This document shows positions 1 through 8,938 of a stretch of 61,116 bases of DNA, in pieces. Numbering within the stretch: position 1 is the first letter of the stretch; each line of letters starts with the position of its first letter. The DNA is from Sedimenticola sp. Its GTDB lineage: Bacteria > Pseudomonadota > Gammaproteobacteria > Chromatiales > Chromatiaceae. The stretch is taken from NCBI GenBank assembly GCA_026985055.1, contig JALSQZ010000090.1, positions 1 through 61,116 of the forward strand, in the 5' to 3' direction. The translations under genes were made by a program, and so were the position numbers. The notes under the pieces were generated by a model. That model saw nothing but the letters and a program-made list of their open reading frames with translations. It searched no databases and was not told the DNA's origin.

Positions 1-288
1 GTATTCCCCATCACGAAAGACCTGGGCGATCTGGTAGATGGGTCCACTGCCCGCGGCCAGGAGCCGTTTCATGGGGAATTCCGGAGAAGTCTGCAGGTAC
101 AGATCCCGTCCGTGAGGATAGCCAGGACCCGTATAACGAGTACGCAGGGGCGCGATGGAGGGGTCGGTGCCGGCGGCCTGACTGAGCACCGGGGTACAAA
201 CCTCCATCACCTTTCGCTGGTCAAAAAACCATCGGATTCTGGCCAGCAGGCGCGCCCTGGCGAGCAGTTTTTCCTTTACCGGCCTCAA
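1..288 (-). CDS. epmA: EF-P lysine lysyltransferase EpmA (PoxA/GenX), C-terminus cut by window edge
   Basis: This is the first ~96 residues of a class-II lysyl-tRNA-synthetase-like protein. It reads [19 protein letters not shown], then [13 protein letters not shown] and [20 protein letters not shown], which is the EpmA catalytic-domain start (motif 1 and the substrate pocket). EpmA attaches (R)-beta-lysine to Lys34 of EF-P. No ATG is available in frame near the start. A TTG at 288-286 overlaps the efp stop codon by two bases, which suggests translational coupling to efp, but this start is uncertain. The remaining two thirds of the gene lie outside the window. Context with efp and epmB makes the identity secure. 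Confidence 0.88.
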   Translation of the reverse strand, partial: MRPVKEKLLARARLLARIRWFFDQRKVMEVCTPVLSQAAGTDPSIAPLRTRYTGPGYPHGRDLYLQTSPEFPMKRLLAAGSGPIYQIAQVFRDGEY

Positions 289-854
289 TCCTTGGCGCGA
301 CTGATGTACTCGCCCTTGCGGGTATCCACCTTGATCTTTTCACCAATCTGGACAAACAGCGGCACACGCACCACGGCGCCCGTCTCCAGAGTGGCCGGCT
401 TGCCGCCGCCACCGGAAGTGTCACCCTTGAGGCCGGGATCGGTATCGGTGATTTCCAGCACCACGAAATTGGGCGCTTCTACGAGAATAGGCTGGTTGTT
501 CCACAGGGTCACATTGCACAGATCCTGATCCTTGATCCATTTCACCGCATCCCCCATGGCATGGGCGTCCACCTGATATTGCTCGAAACTGTCATTGTCC
601 ATGAAATACCAGTACTCGCCATCGGTGTACAGATATTGCAGATCCCTGTCCATTACATCGGCGGCTTCCACTGACTCGCCGGACTTGAACGTCTTTTCCA
701 GTACCCGCCCGGTCTTGAGATTGCGCAGCTTGACCCGATTGAAGGCCTGTCCCTTCCCGGGTTTGACGAACTCGTTTTCGATGATCACGCAGGGATCGCC
801 GTCCAGAAGCAGCTTGAGTCCGCCACGAAATTCGTTTGTACTATAGGTTGCCAT
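285..854 (-). CDS. efp: Elongation factor P
   Basis: A 189-residue protein, the usual EF-P length. EF-P binds between the P and E sites of the ribosome and relieves stalling at polyproline stretches. The N-terminal KOW-like domain carries the loop KPGKGQAF, with the modified lysine at position 34. The OB domains follow and end in [11 protein letters not shown]. The start is the ATG at 854 (MATYSTNEF); the open frame runs 40 codons further upstream, but that part does not resemble EF-P and would cover the divergent promoter. The gene sits between the two genes that modify its product, epmA downstream and epmB divergent. Confidence 0.97.
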   Translation of the reverse strand: MATYSTNEFRGGLKLLLDGDPCVIIENEFVKPGKGQAFNRVKLRNLKTGRVLEKTFKSGESVEAADVMDRDLQYLYTDGEYWYFMDNDSFEQYQVDAHAMGDAVKWIKDQDLCNVTLWNNQPILVEAPNFVVLEITDTDPGLKGDTSGGGGKPATLETGAVVRVPLFVQIGEKIKVDTRKGEYISRAKD

Positions 855-918
855 CTTGTCCTCGTCATCTACCGCTGGAGCTCTGAGGTCGACCCCCTGC
901 CCCGCCTGAAAAACGCAT
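855..918. promoter_or_regulatory. Divergent efp/epmB intergenic region
   Basis: Only 64 bases separate the efp and epmB start codons, so both promoters must lie here or overlap the genes. I see no convincing -35/-10 pair and no clear Shine-Dalgarno before epmB. Confidence 0.35.
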
Positions 919-1944
919 ATGATACCCTTTTCTGTCTCAACCTTGAAAACCGAAAAATGGCAGCAGCAGCTCACCGCCTCATTCAGAAAGGTGGAAGAGC
1001 TGCTGGATTATCTGGAACTTGCTCCGCATCTGCATCCATCCATGCAGGCCGCAGGCGATTCTTTCAGCTTTCGCGTCACCCGTTTTTTTGCCTCGCTGAT
1101 GGAAAAGGGCAATATCAGTGACCCGCTGCTGCGCCAGGTTCTGCCCGTCGCCGCGGAACGGGAGTTCGTCCCCGGCTTCAGCAGTGATCCTCTTGCCGAC
1201 CGGAGTTTTCATGCAGGTCATGGCCTGCTGCACAAATATCAGGGGAGAGTGCTGCTCATCACCACCGGCGCCTGCGCCATCAACTGCCGCTACTGCTTTC
1301 GCCGGCATTTTCCCTATAACGATCATCAGCTTCCCAAGAATCACTGGCAAGCCCTGTTCGGCCAGATACGGGAAGATCAGAGCATCAGTGAAGTCATACT
1401 CAGTGGCGGCGACCCCCTGAGCCTGTCGAATTCACGCCTGGCAACCCTGGTCGAAGAACTGCAGGACATTGCGCATTTGCGGCGCTTGCGTATTCACAGC
1501 CGTCTGCCGGTGGTGCTTCCCCAGCGGCTGGATCCGCCGTTCCTGGAGGTTCTGAAGAAAAACCGGCTCAACACCAGCCTGGTATTGCATATCAATCATC
1601 CGCGCGAGATCAGCCCGGAACTGCGCCGGGCCCTGCTTCCCTTGCGTCAGCTGGGTATAGTCCTGCTCAACCAGGCGGTTCTGCTGAAAGATGTCAATGA
1701 CAGCGCCGACACCCAGGTGACGCTCAATGAACGACTTTTCGAGGCTGGCATACTGCCCTACTATCTGCATCAACTGGATCGGGTGCAAGGCGCCGCCCAC
1801 TTTTCCGTGGATGACCATCGGGCATTGCAACTGCATGCGGCCATGCAGGCCAGACTGCCCGGTTATCTGTTACCCCGGCTGGTGCGGGAGATTCCCGGCG
1901 CTCCAAGCAAACTGACCTTGCCTTTGTCCCAAAACCACGAATAA
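919..1944 (+). CDS. epmB: EF-P beta-lysylation protein EpmB (lysine 2,3-aminomutase family)
   Basis: A 341-residue radical SAM enzyme that converts L-lysine to (R)-beta-lysine for EF-P modification. The SAM cluster motif CAINCRYC has its cysteines at residues 119, 123 and 126. It is followed by [24 protein letters not shown] and [13 protein letters not shown], all typical of EpmB/KamA. The PLP lysine is expected near residue 331, in GAPSK at the C-terminus. Length and the N-terminal region from ATG 919 match the E. coli enzyme. The gene is transcribed away from efp, and a hairpin-rich intergenic region follows it. Confidence 0.95.
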   Translation: MIPFSVSTLKTEKWQQQLTASFRKVEELLDYLELAPHLHPSMQAAGDSFSFRVTRFFASLMEKGNISDPLLRQVLPVAAEREFVPGFSSDPLADRSFHAGHGLLHKYQGRVLLITTGACAINCRYCFRRHFPYNDHQLPKNHWQALFGQIREDQSISEVILSGGDPLSLSNSRLATLVEELQDIAHLRRLRIHSRLPVVLPQRLDPPFLEVLKKNRLNTSLVLHINHPREISPELRRALLPLRQLGIVLLNQAVLLKDVNDSADTQVTLNERLFEAGILPYYLHQLDRVQGAAHFSVDDHRALQLHAAMQARLPGYLLPRLVREIPGAPSKLTLPLSQNHE

Positions 1945-1947
1945 CCG

Positions 1948-1961
1948 GAACCGGCCGGTTC
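1948..1961. repeat. 14-bp perfect palindrome after epmB
   Basis: GAACCGGCCGGTTC lies three bases after the epmB stop. It could help terminate transcription or be a protein site, but there is no U-tract beside it. Confidence 0.4.
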
Positions 1962-1967
1962 GACTGA

Positions 1968-2114
1968 CGGGCATCTCGAAAAATCGGGATGCCCGAGTGG
2001 GACAGGGATGTCCCGGCATTTTCGATCACCACAAGTGATTGAAAACGGGGGCAAAGACGAAATCGCATTTTCTTTTTGCAAGAAGAAAAATCCCATGGAA
2101 GGAATTTTTCGAGG
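1968..2114. repeat. Hairpin-rich element, copy A of the CTCGAAAAAT repeat family
   Basis: It starts with the hairpin CGGGCATC/GATGCCCG (1968-1995), whose loop contains CTCGAAAAAT. It ends at 2105-2114 with ATTTTTCGAG, the exact inverse, so the ends form a 10-bp inverted repeat. Between them are two more hairpins, GGGACA/TGTCCC and an 11-bp pair around TTTTCGATCAC. Related sequences occur at 8873-8915 and 20911-20936, always just outside genes. It may be a REP- or MITE-like element that also acts as a terminator. Confidence 0.5.
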
Positions 2115-2133
2115 TTCCCTGACAAGATAATCC

Positions 2134-2159
2134 GGCGACAGGGAACAAAACCTGTCGCC
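2134..2159. other. 9-bp perfect hairpin, possible terminator
   Basis: GGCGACAGG and CCTGTCGCC flank an 8-base loop. No T-run follows. It lies within the long gap between epmB and the PilZ-like gene (1945-2527), in which I see no gene. Confidence 0.35.
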
Positions 2160-2284
2160 AAACAATACATATTTCCCTTCAAATCAAATGCTTACTGCCG
2201 AGCGATTAAAAACGCCCACTCCCACTTCTACCTGCTCCGGTCTTTGGCTAAAACGATAATCTGTGCCCAACTATTGATTTTCTA

Positions 2285-2290
2285 TATAAT
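2285..2290 (+). promoter_or_regulatory. Candidate -10 box of the PilZ/FimX-like operon
   Basis: A perfect TATAAT lies in an AT-rich stretch. No good -35 sits at 17 bp; TTGATT at 2274 is too close. If used, it gives a leader of about 230 bases before the ATG at 2528. Confidence 0.35.
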
Positions 2291-2395
2291 TTGTTGTCTT
2301 TAATGCTTGGAATAAAAGCGTTTTTAAGCGATATTTAACAGCAAGGGATCTTTTCTCCATGCTCCGCGGCAAGGACGAAAGGATTTCCGGTGGAC

Positions 2396-2452
2396 GCGAA
2401 ACATAACGGTTCTTTCCGGGCAACAACATACAAACCGAACTGGGAGTTTCGC
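2396..2452 (+). other. Structured RNA leader hairpin upstream of the PilZ-like gene
   Basis: GCGAAAC (2396-2402) pairs perfectly with GTTTCGC (2446-2452). Inside it, CGGTTC (2407-2412) pairs with GAACTG (2437-2442) with one G-U pair. The stem would lie in the mRNA leader if translation starts at 2528. It was not recognised as a known riboswitch. Confidence 0.35.
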
Positions 2453-2527
2453 CATTTCAACTGTGACCCCACCGACTCATCTGCGGGCAGACACGAACCA
2501 GGGTCGATTCAGGGACAAGGAAAACAC

Positions 2528-4393
2528 ATGATGGCCGACAGCAGAGACAACAACAGCAAGCAACCGCGGGTGGAGCTGTCCATCCCGAATCAGGCAGAAG
2601 CACCTGAAGACAGCTTTCTGTTGAGCCCGAAGGAGGTCAAGCGCTGGGCCGAGCAGCTTCCCGTGGCCAATATCGGTGAAACCGCACGCCAGGTATACAA
2701 GACTCTCGCCACTTTCAACCGGATCAAGATTCCCACTCTGGTGCGCGCGGAGATCATCGAGCTGTTCCGCGAGCCGGTTCGCTACATAAACACCAACATT
2801 ACCAAGCATTACCTGAACGTCGGCTTCCCCCTGTCCCCCAAATCGAAAAAAGCCGCCCGGCTGGCAACGGAACTGTGCAATGAAATCGCCACCTCTTACA
2901 AGATTCTGTTCCTGGAACAGGTCATGGGGGATGAGAAGAACTTCAACCAGAAACTGGTGATCGTTGCCGCACAGCGGGCGCTGCAATACATGAAGCAGCG
3001 CATGTTCCACAATCTGCTGATCTACAAGGACTACCAGCAGGGCCTGTGGCGTGAAGCCCACTACCTGTATGCCTGGGCCTCACAGAATCATGTACATCAT
3101 ATCGGCGTAAAGGAAAGCAGCAAGTTTCTCTGGCGGCGCAAAAGCGTGCAGAGCATAGAAGACGTGTACAAGGACATGGTGCTCATTGCCACCACCAGCC
3201 CCTATCGCCTCACCCAGACCCAGTTGCGTCTGCTGCACGACAAACTGCAGGAATGGGACAAGCATACCGAGATCGGCCTGATCAGTGACATGGACAATCA
3301 CAGTGCGGGAATCTTCTATCTCAACCTCTGGTCCGACGAGCCCCCGCAGAAAACCGTCAGTCCGGCGCAGCGTAACGACAGCCGCTACCGGGCATTCGAT
3401 CTGAATGGCGTGTTGTCCCTTGCCCGGGAAGAATATGAAGAAGCGGAATGGGAATCACCAGCACACCTGGATCAGAACCCGAATCATCTGTCCCGTTCAC
3501 TGCTGACCTCTCTCATTCGGGGCTGGAACAAATCCCTGGAACGCAAGTTTGCGCGCAACAACCTGCGTCATGAACTGTATGCCATCGTCGGACTCAGCAA
3601 CCTCCTGCACCTGCTGGAACAAAACATGGGCAACGCGCAGGACGACCAGGCCGAGCAGACGGATTTGACCGGCGGCGCGGCGCCTTCCAGCCATCTGACC
3701 TGGAACGACAGCGTATTCAGTACGCTGGCGATCGCTTCACCGGTCAACAGCCTGAGCGGAGATTCCATATTTGCCGAATCTTCATCCAATCTGGCCAGCG
3801 CCCTGCTGGGCACCCCCATGGAACATGAACCCGCCAATCTGTTCGAAACAATGAAGCGCGATCCCAACGCCGCCTTCTCTGTACTCACTTACAACGAGAG
3901 CGTCGAGGGATATTGCCTGGGCTGGAAGGATTCCTATCCCATGAAAGTGAGAGTGGGAGACATACTGGGGATTCGCTCCCCGAACAACCCGGAAGAATTC
4001 AGCGTCGCTGTTACGCGCTGGCTGAAGGATATCGAAGACGACCAGCTTTATCTGGGCATACAGGTACTGGCTTCCAGTTGCTCGCCCGTGACCCTCACGC
4101 CGGGTGCCAAGGCATCCTCGAACCGGCAGAACCAGTACCGTTGTCTGTTGCTGTCCGGCAGCGGCATAGACAGTGAACGACAGGGCATACTGACCAACAC
4201 CCGCGCCTTTGAACTGAACACAATCATGACCATGGTCACAGAATTCGGCGAGCATCAGATCAAACTGACCAAATGGGTGGAGTCAAACAACAATTTCATC
4301 CACTATTATTTCACTTATGTGGAAGAAGAAAACTCCCGGAAACAAGCCGGCAACCCGACAGACGACTTCCAGGATCTATGGAATGATCTTTGA
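2528..4393 (+). CDS. Large protein with atypical PilZ-like C-terminus, paired with FimX-like gene
   Basis: About 621 residues, soluble, with no signal peptide or membrane segment. The N-terminal 350 residues look alpha-helical. The C-terminal ~130 residues (VRVGDILGIRSPNNPEEFSV, then a beta-rich stretch) resemble the degenerate PilZ-type domains of proteins encoded next to c-di-GMP regulators; this is a weak, pattern-level call. I chose ATG 2528 because AAGGA (2517-2521) precedes it at a good distance. An in-frame GTG at 2390 with AAAGGA upstream would add 46 residues of low-complexity look. The next gene starts 27 bases after its stop, so the two are probably co-transcribed and act together in c-di-GMP output. 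Confidence 0.6.
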   Translation: MMADSRDNNSKQPRVELSIPNQAEAPEDSFLLSPKEVKRWAEQLPVANIGETARQVYKTLATFNRIKIPTLVRAEIIELFREPVRYINTNITKHYLNVGFPLSPKSKKAARLATELCNEIATSYKILFLEQVMGDEKNFNQKLVIVAAQRALQYMKQRMFHNLLIYKDYQQGLWREAHYLYAWASQNHVHHIGVKESSKFLWRRKSVQSIEDVYKDMVLIATTSPYRLTQTQLRLLHDKLQEWDKHTEIGLISDMDNHSAGIFYLNLWSDEPPQKTVSPAQRNDSRYRAFDLNGVLSLAREEYEEAEWESPAHLDQNPNHLSRSLLTSLIRGWNKSLERKFARNNLRHELYAIVGLSNLLHLLEQNMGNAQDDQAEQTDLTGGAAPSSHLTWNDSVFSTLAIASPVNSLSGDSIFAESSSNLASALLGTPMEHEPANLFETMKRDPNAAFSVLTYNESVEGYCLGWKDSYPMKVRVGDILGIRSPNNPEEFSVAVTRWLKDIEDDQLYLGIQVLASSCSPVTLTPGAKASSNRQNQYRCLLLSGSGIDSERQGILTNTRAFELNTIMTMVTEFGEHQIKLTKWVESNNNFIHYYFTYVEEENSRKQAGNPTDDFQDLWNDL

Positions 4394-4420
4394 AAATCAG
4401 AATAACCCAGGATCAAGTGT

Positions 4421-6523
4421 ATGAGCAGCAACGCGGAAAGAATAATTCAGATTGTTACCCCCCTGAGTGACATTGTGGAACTCCTGGTGCTGGGATGTTC
4501 CATCGATGATGCCAACATCTATTCACAGACCCTGCGCAACTCAGGCATGGCCGTTCACCTGAGTACGGCTTACACTCCTGATGAACTCGATACCCTGATG
4601 CAGTCCCTGGATGCGGACGTGGTACTGGTAAACACGGATGCGGAGGAAATCGATTTCACCACAGCCATCCGCCAGATTCGGGAAATTTCCCCTCTGGCAT
4701 CTTTCATTCTGCTTTCCGACAACCCTGAAGAGGAGTTGTTCTTCGCCGCGGAAACCCGCGCCCAGGACATTATCGAGCGCAACGATCATGCTCACCTGAT
4801 CTATGTGGTGAATCGCGAACAACAGAACATGATCACCAAGAAAAAGCTGCTGGCCGTCACCCAGGAGCTGAAAGAAACCAAGCAGCGTTACGAAACCCTT
4901 ACCGAAACCGCCCGCGACGCCATTGCCTATATTCACCAGGGCATGCATGTCTATGCCAATCCGGCCTATGTTTCCCTGTTCGGCTTCAGCAGCGCAGATG
5001 AACTGGAGGGCCTGCCCTTCATGGATCTCATCGCCAGTGATGACCGCCTCAAATTCAAGCCGGTATTGCACAAGCTGGACGAGGAGCATACCGCAGAGCA
5101 ACTCGACATCAGCTGCGTCACAAATGAAGGCAAGAATCTGTCCGTAACCATGGACTTTGCGCCTTCGACCATTGACGGCGAGGACTGCACCCAGGTCATC
5201 ATCCGCAGCCAGACTTCAGACATGGACATCGAGAACCGCCTCGCTGAACTGGCCAATTATGATACGGATACAGGCCTGTACAACCGCAAATACTTCAACG
5301 AGAACCTGGAAAAACATTTTGCTGAAGCCAGCGGCTCAGACCAGCGGCTGAGCATGATACTCCTCAATGTCAGCAACTTCCCCGACATCAAGACAGACTT
5401 CAGCCTGGAAGCCAGTGAAACCGTTCTCAAGGATGTTACCCGGATACTCAATGAAACAACCTATGACACAGACCTGGTTGCCCGCTTCGGCGAACATGAA
5501 TTTGCCATACTCTGTACACCAGGCACGGATGCCGAATCCCTGGCGAGCCGCCTGGAGCACGCTCTGAGGGAACACAACTTTGCCGAAGGAGAAACCGACA
5601 TCCCGCTGAAGTTCGTCTTCGGCATCTCCCATTCCGATGCGCCGCCCGCGAAAAGCGCTACCGACCTTATCTCCCACGCGGTTAAGGCCTGGAAACAGGC
5701 GCTGGCCAGCGGCACCGGCATTGTCTCCTTCGACAAGGACGGGCAGCAGATAACCGATCAGAACAGGGGCAACGAAAACGTAGTCCAGCAAATCGACCAG
5801 GCACTGGCCAACGACCGCTTTCATCTGGTATTCCAGCCGGTGGTCAGCCTGCATGGCAACAGCCGCGAGGACTATGCCGTTTTTGTGCGCATGCTGGATG
5901 ACCAGGATCAGCCGCTGCTGCCGGAACAGTTCATCGACGATGCGATCCGCTCCGAGCGCATGGCGGAAATCGACCGCTGGGTCATCCGCAACGCAATTCG
6001 CGAGGTAGCCAGTCACCGGGCCGACGGACACAAACTGAACTTCATGATCACCCTGTCCGCAGCAGGCATAGAAGACGATTCCCTGCTGTTGTGGATTTGT
6101 GATTGCCTGCGGGAATTCAAGGCCAAGGGTGCCTGGCTGGCCTTCGCCGTGGCGCACAACGATGTCATCGCACATCTGGAAAAGATGGAACAACTGGCGG
6201 AAGGACTGCGCAAGATCAACTGCCGTATCACACTCACCCATTTCCCCTTCGAACAGGAGGCCGTGAATGTGGTGCGCCACCTGAACTCCGACATGGTGTG
6301 TTTCACACCGGAAATCTCCGGCAGGCTCTCCCAGGACAAGGAACAACAGCAACTGCTACAGGACTACAATGATCAGTTGCACAAGGAAAAGGTGAAAACC
6401 ATCGTCACCCATATCGAAGAAGCCGCCCAACTGACGCTGCTGTGGAATGTGGGCGTGGATTTCATTCAGGGCAATTTCATTCAGACACCCGTGGACACCA
6501 TCATCTACGACGCCGAGTTGTAG
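4421..6523 (+). CDS. FimX-like protein: REC-like, PAS, degenerate GGDEF and EAL domains
   Basis: A 700-residue cytoplasmic protein. Residues ~15-130 form a REC-like domain, ~150-265 a PAS domain (GMHVYANPAYVSLFGFS), ~272-425 a GGDEF domain and ~445-690 an EAL domain. The cyclase motif is GEHEF (357-361) instead of GGDEF, and the EAL position reads VRM (489-491), so neither synthesis nor hydrolysis of c-di-GMP is expected. This layout is that of FimX, a c-di-GMP receptor that controls type IV pilus assembly. The partner gene upstream may be its output. No pilus gene lies in the window, so the role in twitching is inference. Confidence 0.75.
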   Translation: MSSNAERIIQIVTPLSDIVELLVLGCSIDDANIYSQTLRNSGMAVHLSTAYTPDELDTLMQSLDADVVLVNTDAEEIDFTTAIRQIREISPLASFILLSDNPEEELFFAAETRAQDIIERNDHAHLIYVVNREQQNMITKKKLLAVTQELKETKQRYETLTETARDAIAYIHQGMHVYANPAYVSLFGFSSADELEGLPFMDLIASDDRLKFKPVLHKLDEEHTAEQLDISCVTNEGKNLSVTMDFAPSTIDGEDCTQVIIRSQTSDMDIENRLAELANYDTDTGLYNRKYFNENLEKHFAEASGSDQRLSMILLNVSNFPDIKTDFSLEASETVLKDVTRILNETTYDTDLVARFGEHEFAILCTPGTDAESLASRLEHALREHNFAEGETDIPLKFVFGISHSDAPPAKSATDLISHAVKAWKQALASGTGIVSFDKDGQQITDQNRGNENVVQQIDQALANDRFHLVFQPVVSLHGNSREDYAVFVRMLDDQDQPLLPEQFIDDAIRSERMAEIDRWVIRNAIREVASHRADGHKLNFMITLSAAGIEDDSLLLWICDCLREFKAKGAWLAFAVAHNDVIAHLEKMEQLAEGLRKINCRITLTHFPFEQEAVNVVRHLNSDMVCFTPEISGRLSQDKEQQQLLQDYNDQLHKEKVKTIVTHIEEAAQLTLLWNVGVDFIQGNFIQTPVDTIIYDAEL

Positions 6524-6530
6524 TACACAT

Positions 6531-7457
6531 TCACCCCTTGTTCGCCACCCCGTGAGGCACATGCCCCGCGGGAACGAACTGGGCTGCAGATTCTACGTGA
6601 TGGGTCTGGTCGTCAAAAAAGATATCCGCCTGAAAGGCCTTGAGAAAAGCGCTCTTGTCCATTCCCCCGAGAAACAGCGCCTCATCTATGCGTATGCCCC
6701 AGGTTCGCAGGGTTCGGATCACCCGTTCGTGCGCAGGCGCCCCCCGGGCGGTTACCAGAGCGGTACGAATGGGAGCAGTGCCCTCGGGAGCCAGGGTCTG
6801 CAACTGATGCAGCACCTCCAGAAAACGACGAAACGGTCCGGCTTCCAGGGGACGTCGCGCAGCCGCTTTTTCGCTGGCTTCGAAAGCCTTTAGCCCCTGT
6901 TGCCGGAATACTCTTTCCGCCTCATCAGAAAACAGTACCGCATCACCATCGAAGGCGATACGCAGCTGATCCGCTTCGTCTTCCTTAGTCTGTATCTGCG
7001 TGTCCTCCAGGCTGGCTGGCGCGATAGTGGCGGCTGCCACCCCGGCCTGCAGGGCTCTGGCCACATCATCGGAATCGGCTGACAGGAACAGATGCGCATC
7101 CAGTACAGAGGCATACTCGAAGGGACTGCGCCCTCCGGTAAACGCTGCACGGGTGATATCCAGACCGTGATGTTCTATGGAGTTGAAGACGCGCAAGCCG
7201 GTATCCGCGCTGTTCCGGGAAAGCAGCACCACTTCCACTTTGATGCTCCCCTGAAACAACTCGTTCAGATTCAGCAGCTTTCTCACCAGGGAAAATGCAA
7301 CCCCCGGGGCGAGAACATCGTCTTCATGCTGAATCTGATATTCGTAATAGGCATCCACCCCCTGCTGCTGAAAAACCTGATGGGATTCATCCAGGTCAAA
7401 CAGGGCTCGAGAGGAAATGGCAACAACCAGGGCAGGTCGTGTTTCGATAACGCCCAC
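6531..7457 (-). CDS. 5'-nucleotidase family protein (PF06189)
   Basis: A 308-residue cytoplasmic protein. ALVVAISSRALFDLDESHQVF near the N-terminus supplies a HAD-like catalytic aspartate, and VLLSRNSADTGLRVFNSI and TGGRSPFEY follow, as in the PF06189 5'-nucleotidases that dephosphorylate nucleoside monophosphates. The start is a GTG at 7457, two bases after the stop of the upstream gene, so translation is likely coupled. Its 3' end faces the FimX-like gene with only 7 bases between the two stops. Confidence 0.78.
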   Translation of the reverse strand: MGVIETRPALVVAISSRALFDLDESHQVFQQQGVDAYYEYQIQHEDDVLAPGVAFSLVRKLLNLNELFQGSIKVEVVLLSRNSADTGLRVFNSIEHHGLDITRAAFTGGRSPFEYASVLDAHLFLSADSDDVARALQAGVAAATIAPASLEDTQIQTKEDEADQLRIAFDGDAVLFSDEAERVFRQQGLKAFEASEKAAARRPLEAGPFRRFLEVLHQLQTLAPEGTAPIRTALVTARGAPAHERVIRTLRTWGIRIDEALFLGGMDKSAFLKAFQADIFFDDQTHHVESAAQFVPAGHVPHGVANKG

Positions 7458-7459
7458 GG

Positions 7460-7963
7460 TTACCAGGGCATGAAGCTGTTCATGAAGGACATGGGACGCC
7501 CGACATTGGTATTCAGCCGCGACATGTCATACTGCATCCCCTGAGTGGCGTAGGTCATGGCACGGGTGGAAGCATTCAGGGATTTCATGGACTCATCCAT
7601 GGACTCCATGCTCGCCAGTATGGGCTGCAGAGCCCCCATCTTGTGCTCCATGGAATCCAGACTGACCGTCATGGTACGGATATTGGTGGTCATCTGTCCC
7701 ATGTTCTCGGACATGCTTTGCATGTTACTGGAAAGCACCGACATGTGCGTGTCCACACTGATAACCATGTAGTGCATATCCCCGGCCAGGCGGTAGATCA
7801 GGAAAAAACCGTACGCTGCCAGCACCACAAAGGCAAACATGGAAGGATAGATAATCAGTTCCCAGCGCCGGGCGCTGGTTTCAAAGACCTCCGACAGGCG
7901 GCCAATACCTTCCTGGTCCGTTGCCTGTTGCTTGTCGTCTGTCTGGGAATTCAATACCGTCAC
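7460..7963 (-). CDS. Met-rich coiled-coil inner-membrane protein, unknown function
   Basis: A 167-residue protein with one transmembrane segment (about residues 36-57, LIIYPSMFAFVVLAAYGFFL). After it comes a long predicted coiled coil with methionine at many heptad positions (MQSMSENMGQM, MESMDESMKSL). The N-terminal 35 residues are hydrophilic and probably cytoplasmic, the coil periplasmic. The start is GTG at 7963 with a poor ribosome site. It lies between a ParA-like gene upstream and a nucleotidase gene downstream. I do not recognise a family; methyl-accepting proteins and chain-length regulators share the general look but not the motifs. Confidence 0.6.
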   Translation of the reverse strand: MTVLNSQTDDKQQATDQEGIGRLSEVFETSARRWELIIYPSMFAFVVLAAYGFFLIYRLAGDMHYMVISVDTHMSVLSSNMQSMSENMGQMTTNIRTMTVSLDSMEHKMGALQPILASMESMDESMKSLNASTRAMTYATQGMQYDMSRLNTNVGRPMSFMNSFMPW

Positions 7964-8085
7964 CTTGATCTGAAACCGCTTCCCTCCACATCCAGCCGGA
8001 AAAGCAGAGAGGAATCTGTACTGATTCTACTTTTAATTTTTCTTATGCACAACAAAATGCCACTAATTTGCCAGTCAATGGTAAA

Positions 8086-8724
8086 TCAACCCACTACATG
8101 AGCATAGAGTACTGCTGCCAGGGCATGCCATTCCAGGGCGCCCTTGCTCCGGGGATCCATTTCGAATACAGCCAGGCCTTCACTGAAGGAGCGCCGGAAA
8201 GCGGTACGCTGAGCCAGGCGCGCCTTGATGAATTTGATCCCGGGCAATGAAACCAGGGCAGCCGCCGCCTCATCGCTTTCACGAATGGCGCGATGGGTAT
8301 CGGCCCGGTTGATGAAGCCCATGACTTCGGGCCGGCGACGATCAGAAACCACCGAGTCAATTAGACGCAGAAAACGTTGGGTAGACCAGATATCGGCCTG
8401 GCTCGGAGGTACCGGCACCACAATACGATCGGCAACGGCGATGGCCTGTTTGAAACTTTGCAGGTCAGCCGTGCCCACATCCACCAGCACCTCATCATAC
8501 CGATCCAGCTCCTTGCGCTCGGCGAGCAGTTTCTTGCTACCCAGTTTCACCGGGGGTTCATACCCTTCTTCCCTGCGTACCTCCACTACATCCGTCAGGG
8601 TAGCCTGGGGATCGGCATCTATGGCCAGCACGTTTTGCTCAGCCAGGGACAACCAGACCGCCAGGTTGAAGGTAATGGTGCTTTTTCCGGAGCCGCCCTT
8701 GAGGCTGCCAATGAGGGTAATCAT
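8086..8724 (-). CDS. Orphan ParA/MinD-like ATPase
   Basis: A 212-residue P-loop ATPase. The deviant Walker A is KGGSGKST (residues 9-16), with the signature lysine of the ParA family. AIDADPQAT follows, and YDEVLVDVGTAD is the Walker B/switch region. It is shorter than chromosomal ParA (about 260) and has no ParB next to it, so it more likely positions a cell-surface or cytoplasmic complex than segregates DNA. GGGAGA upstream supports the ATG at 8724. The gene 122 bases downstream encodes a coiled-coil membrane protein that could be its cargo or anchor; that link is inference. Confidence 0.8.
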   Translation of the reverse strand: MITLIGSLKGGSGKSTITFNLAVWLSLAEQNVLAIDADPQATLTDVVEVRREEGYEPPVKLGSKKLLAERKELDRYDEVLVDVGTADLQSFKQAIAVADRIVVPVPPSQADIWSTQRFLRLIDSVVSDRRRPEVMGFINRADTHRAIRESDEAAAALVSLPGIKFIKARLAQRTAFRRSFSEGLAVFEMDPRSKGALEWHALAAVLYAHVVG

Positions 8725-8790
8725 TGCCGGTATCTCCCTAAATCAACTAACAGGATGCTGAAAAACTCCCTCCTGGAATATTTCAGCCGC

Positions 8791-8820
8791 GGAACCGGGC
8801 AAACACGCTTTGCCGGTTCC
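8791..8820 (+). terminator. GC-rich hairpin downstream of the RND permease gene
   Basis: GGAACCGG plus CAAA pairs with TTTG plus CCGGTTCC around a 5-base loop with one bulged G. A T-rich stretch (TTTGTTTTC) follows on the plus strand only. Confidence 0.4.
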
Positions 8821-8872
8821 TTTGTTTTCAACAGCATACTGCCAGTGAAAATGGCAGCATTTCCTTATGGGG

Positions 8873-8915
8873 ATCTCGAAAAACCAAAAATTCCTTCCAT
8901 GGAAATTTTCGAGAT
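8873..8915. repeat. Copy C of the CTCGAAAAAT repeat family
   Basis: ATCTCGAAAA (8873-8882) and TTTTCGAGAT (8906-8915) form a perfect 10-bp inverted repeat. The centre holds TTCCATGGAA, a second palindrome. The inner sequence AATTCCTTCCATGG also occurs, inverted, at the end of copy A. It sits 24 bases beyond the stop of the RND permease gene and may act as its terminator. Confidence 0.5.
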
Positions 8916-8938
8916 ACTCTTATGCCATCCACAGGCAG

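Noticed and set aside
2076..2303. A 75-codon frame after epmB
   Set aside because: It covers hairpins and the TATAAT box and has no recognisable pattern.
2370..2452. Resemblance to a GEMM-I c-di-GMP riboswitch (GGCAA, CGAAAG, GGACGCGAAAC)
   Set aside because: The hairpin with the GNRA loop cannot form, and the GACGC stretch is taken up by a different perfect stem. A covariance-model search would settle it.
2390..2527. GTG-started 46-codon extension of the PilZ-like gene
   Set aside because: AAAGGA precedes it, but the residues look non-conserved and ATG 2528 has an equally good ribosome site. I kept it as an alternative only.
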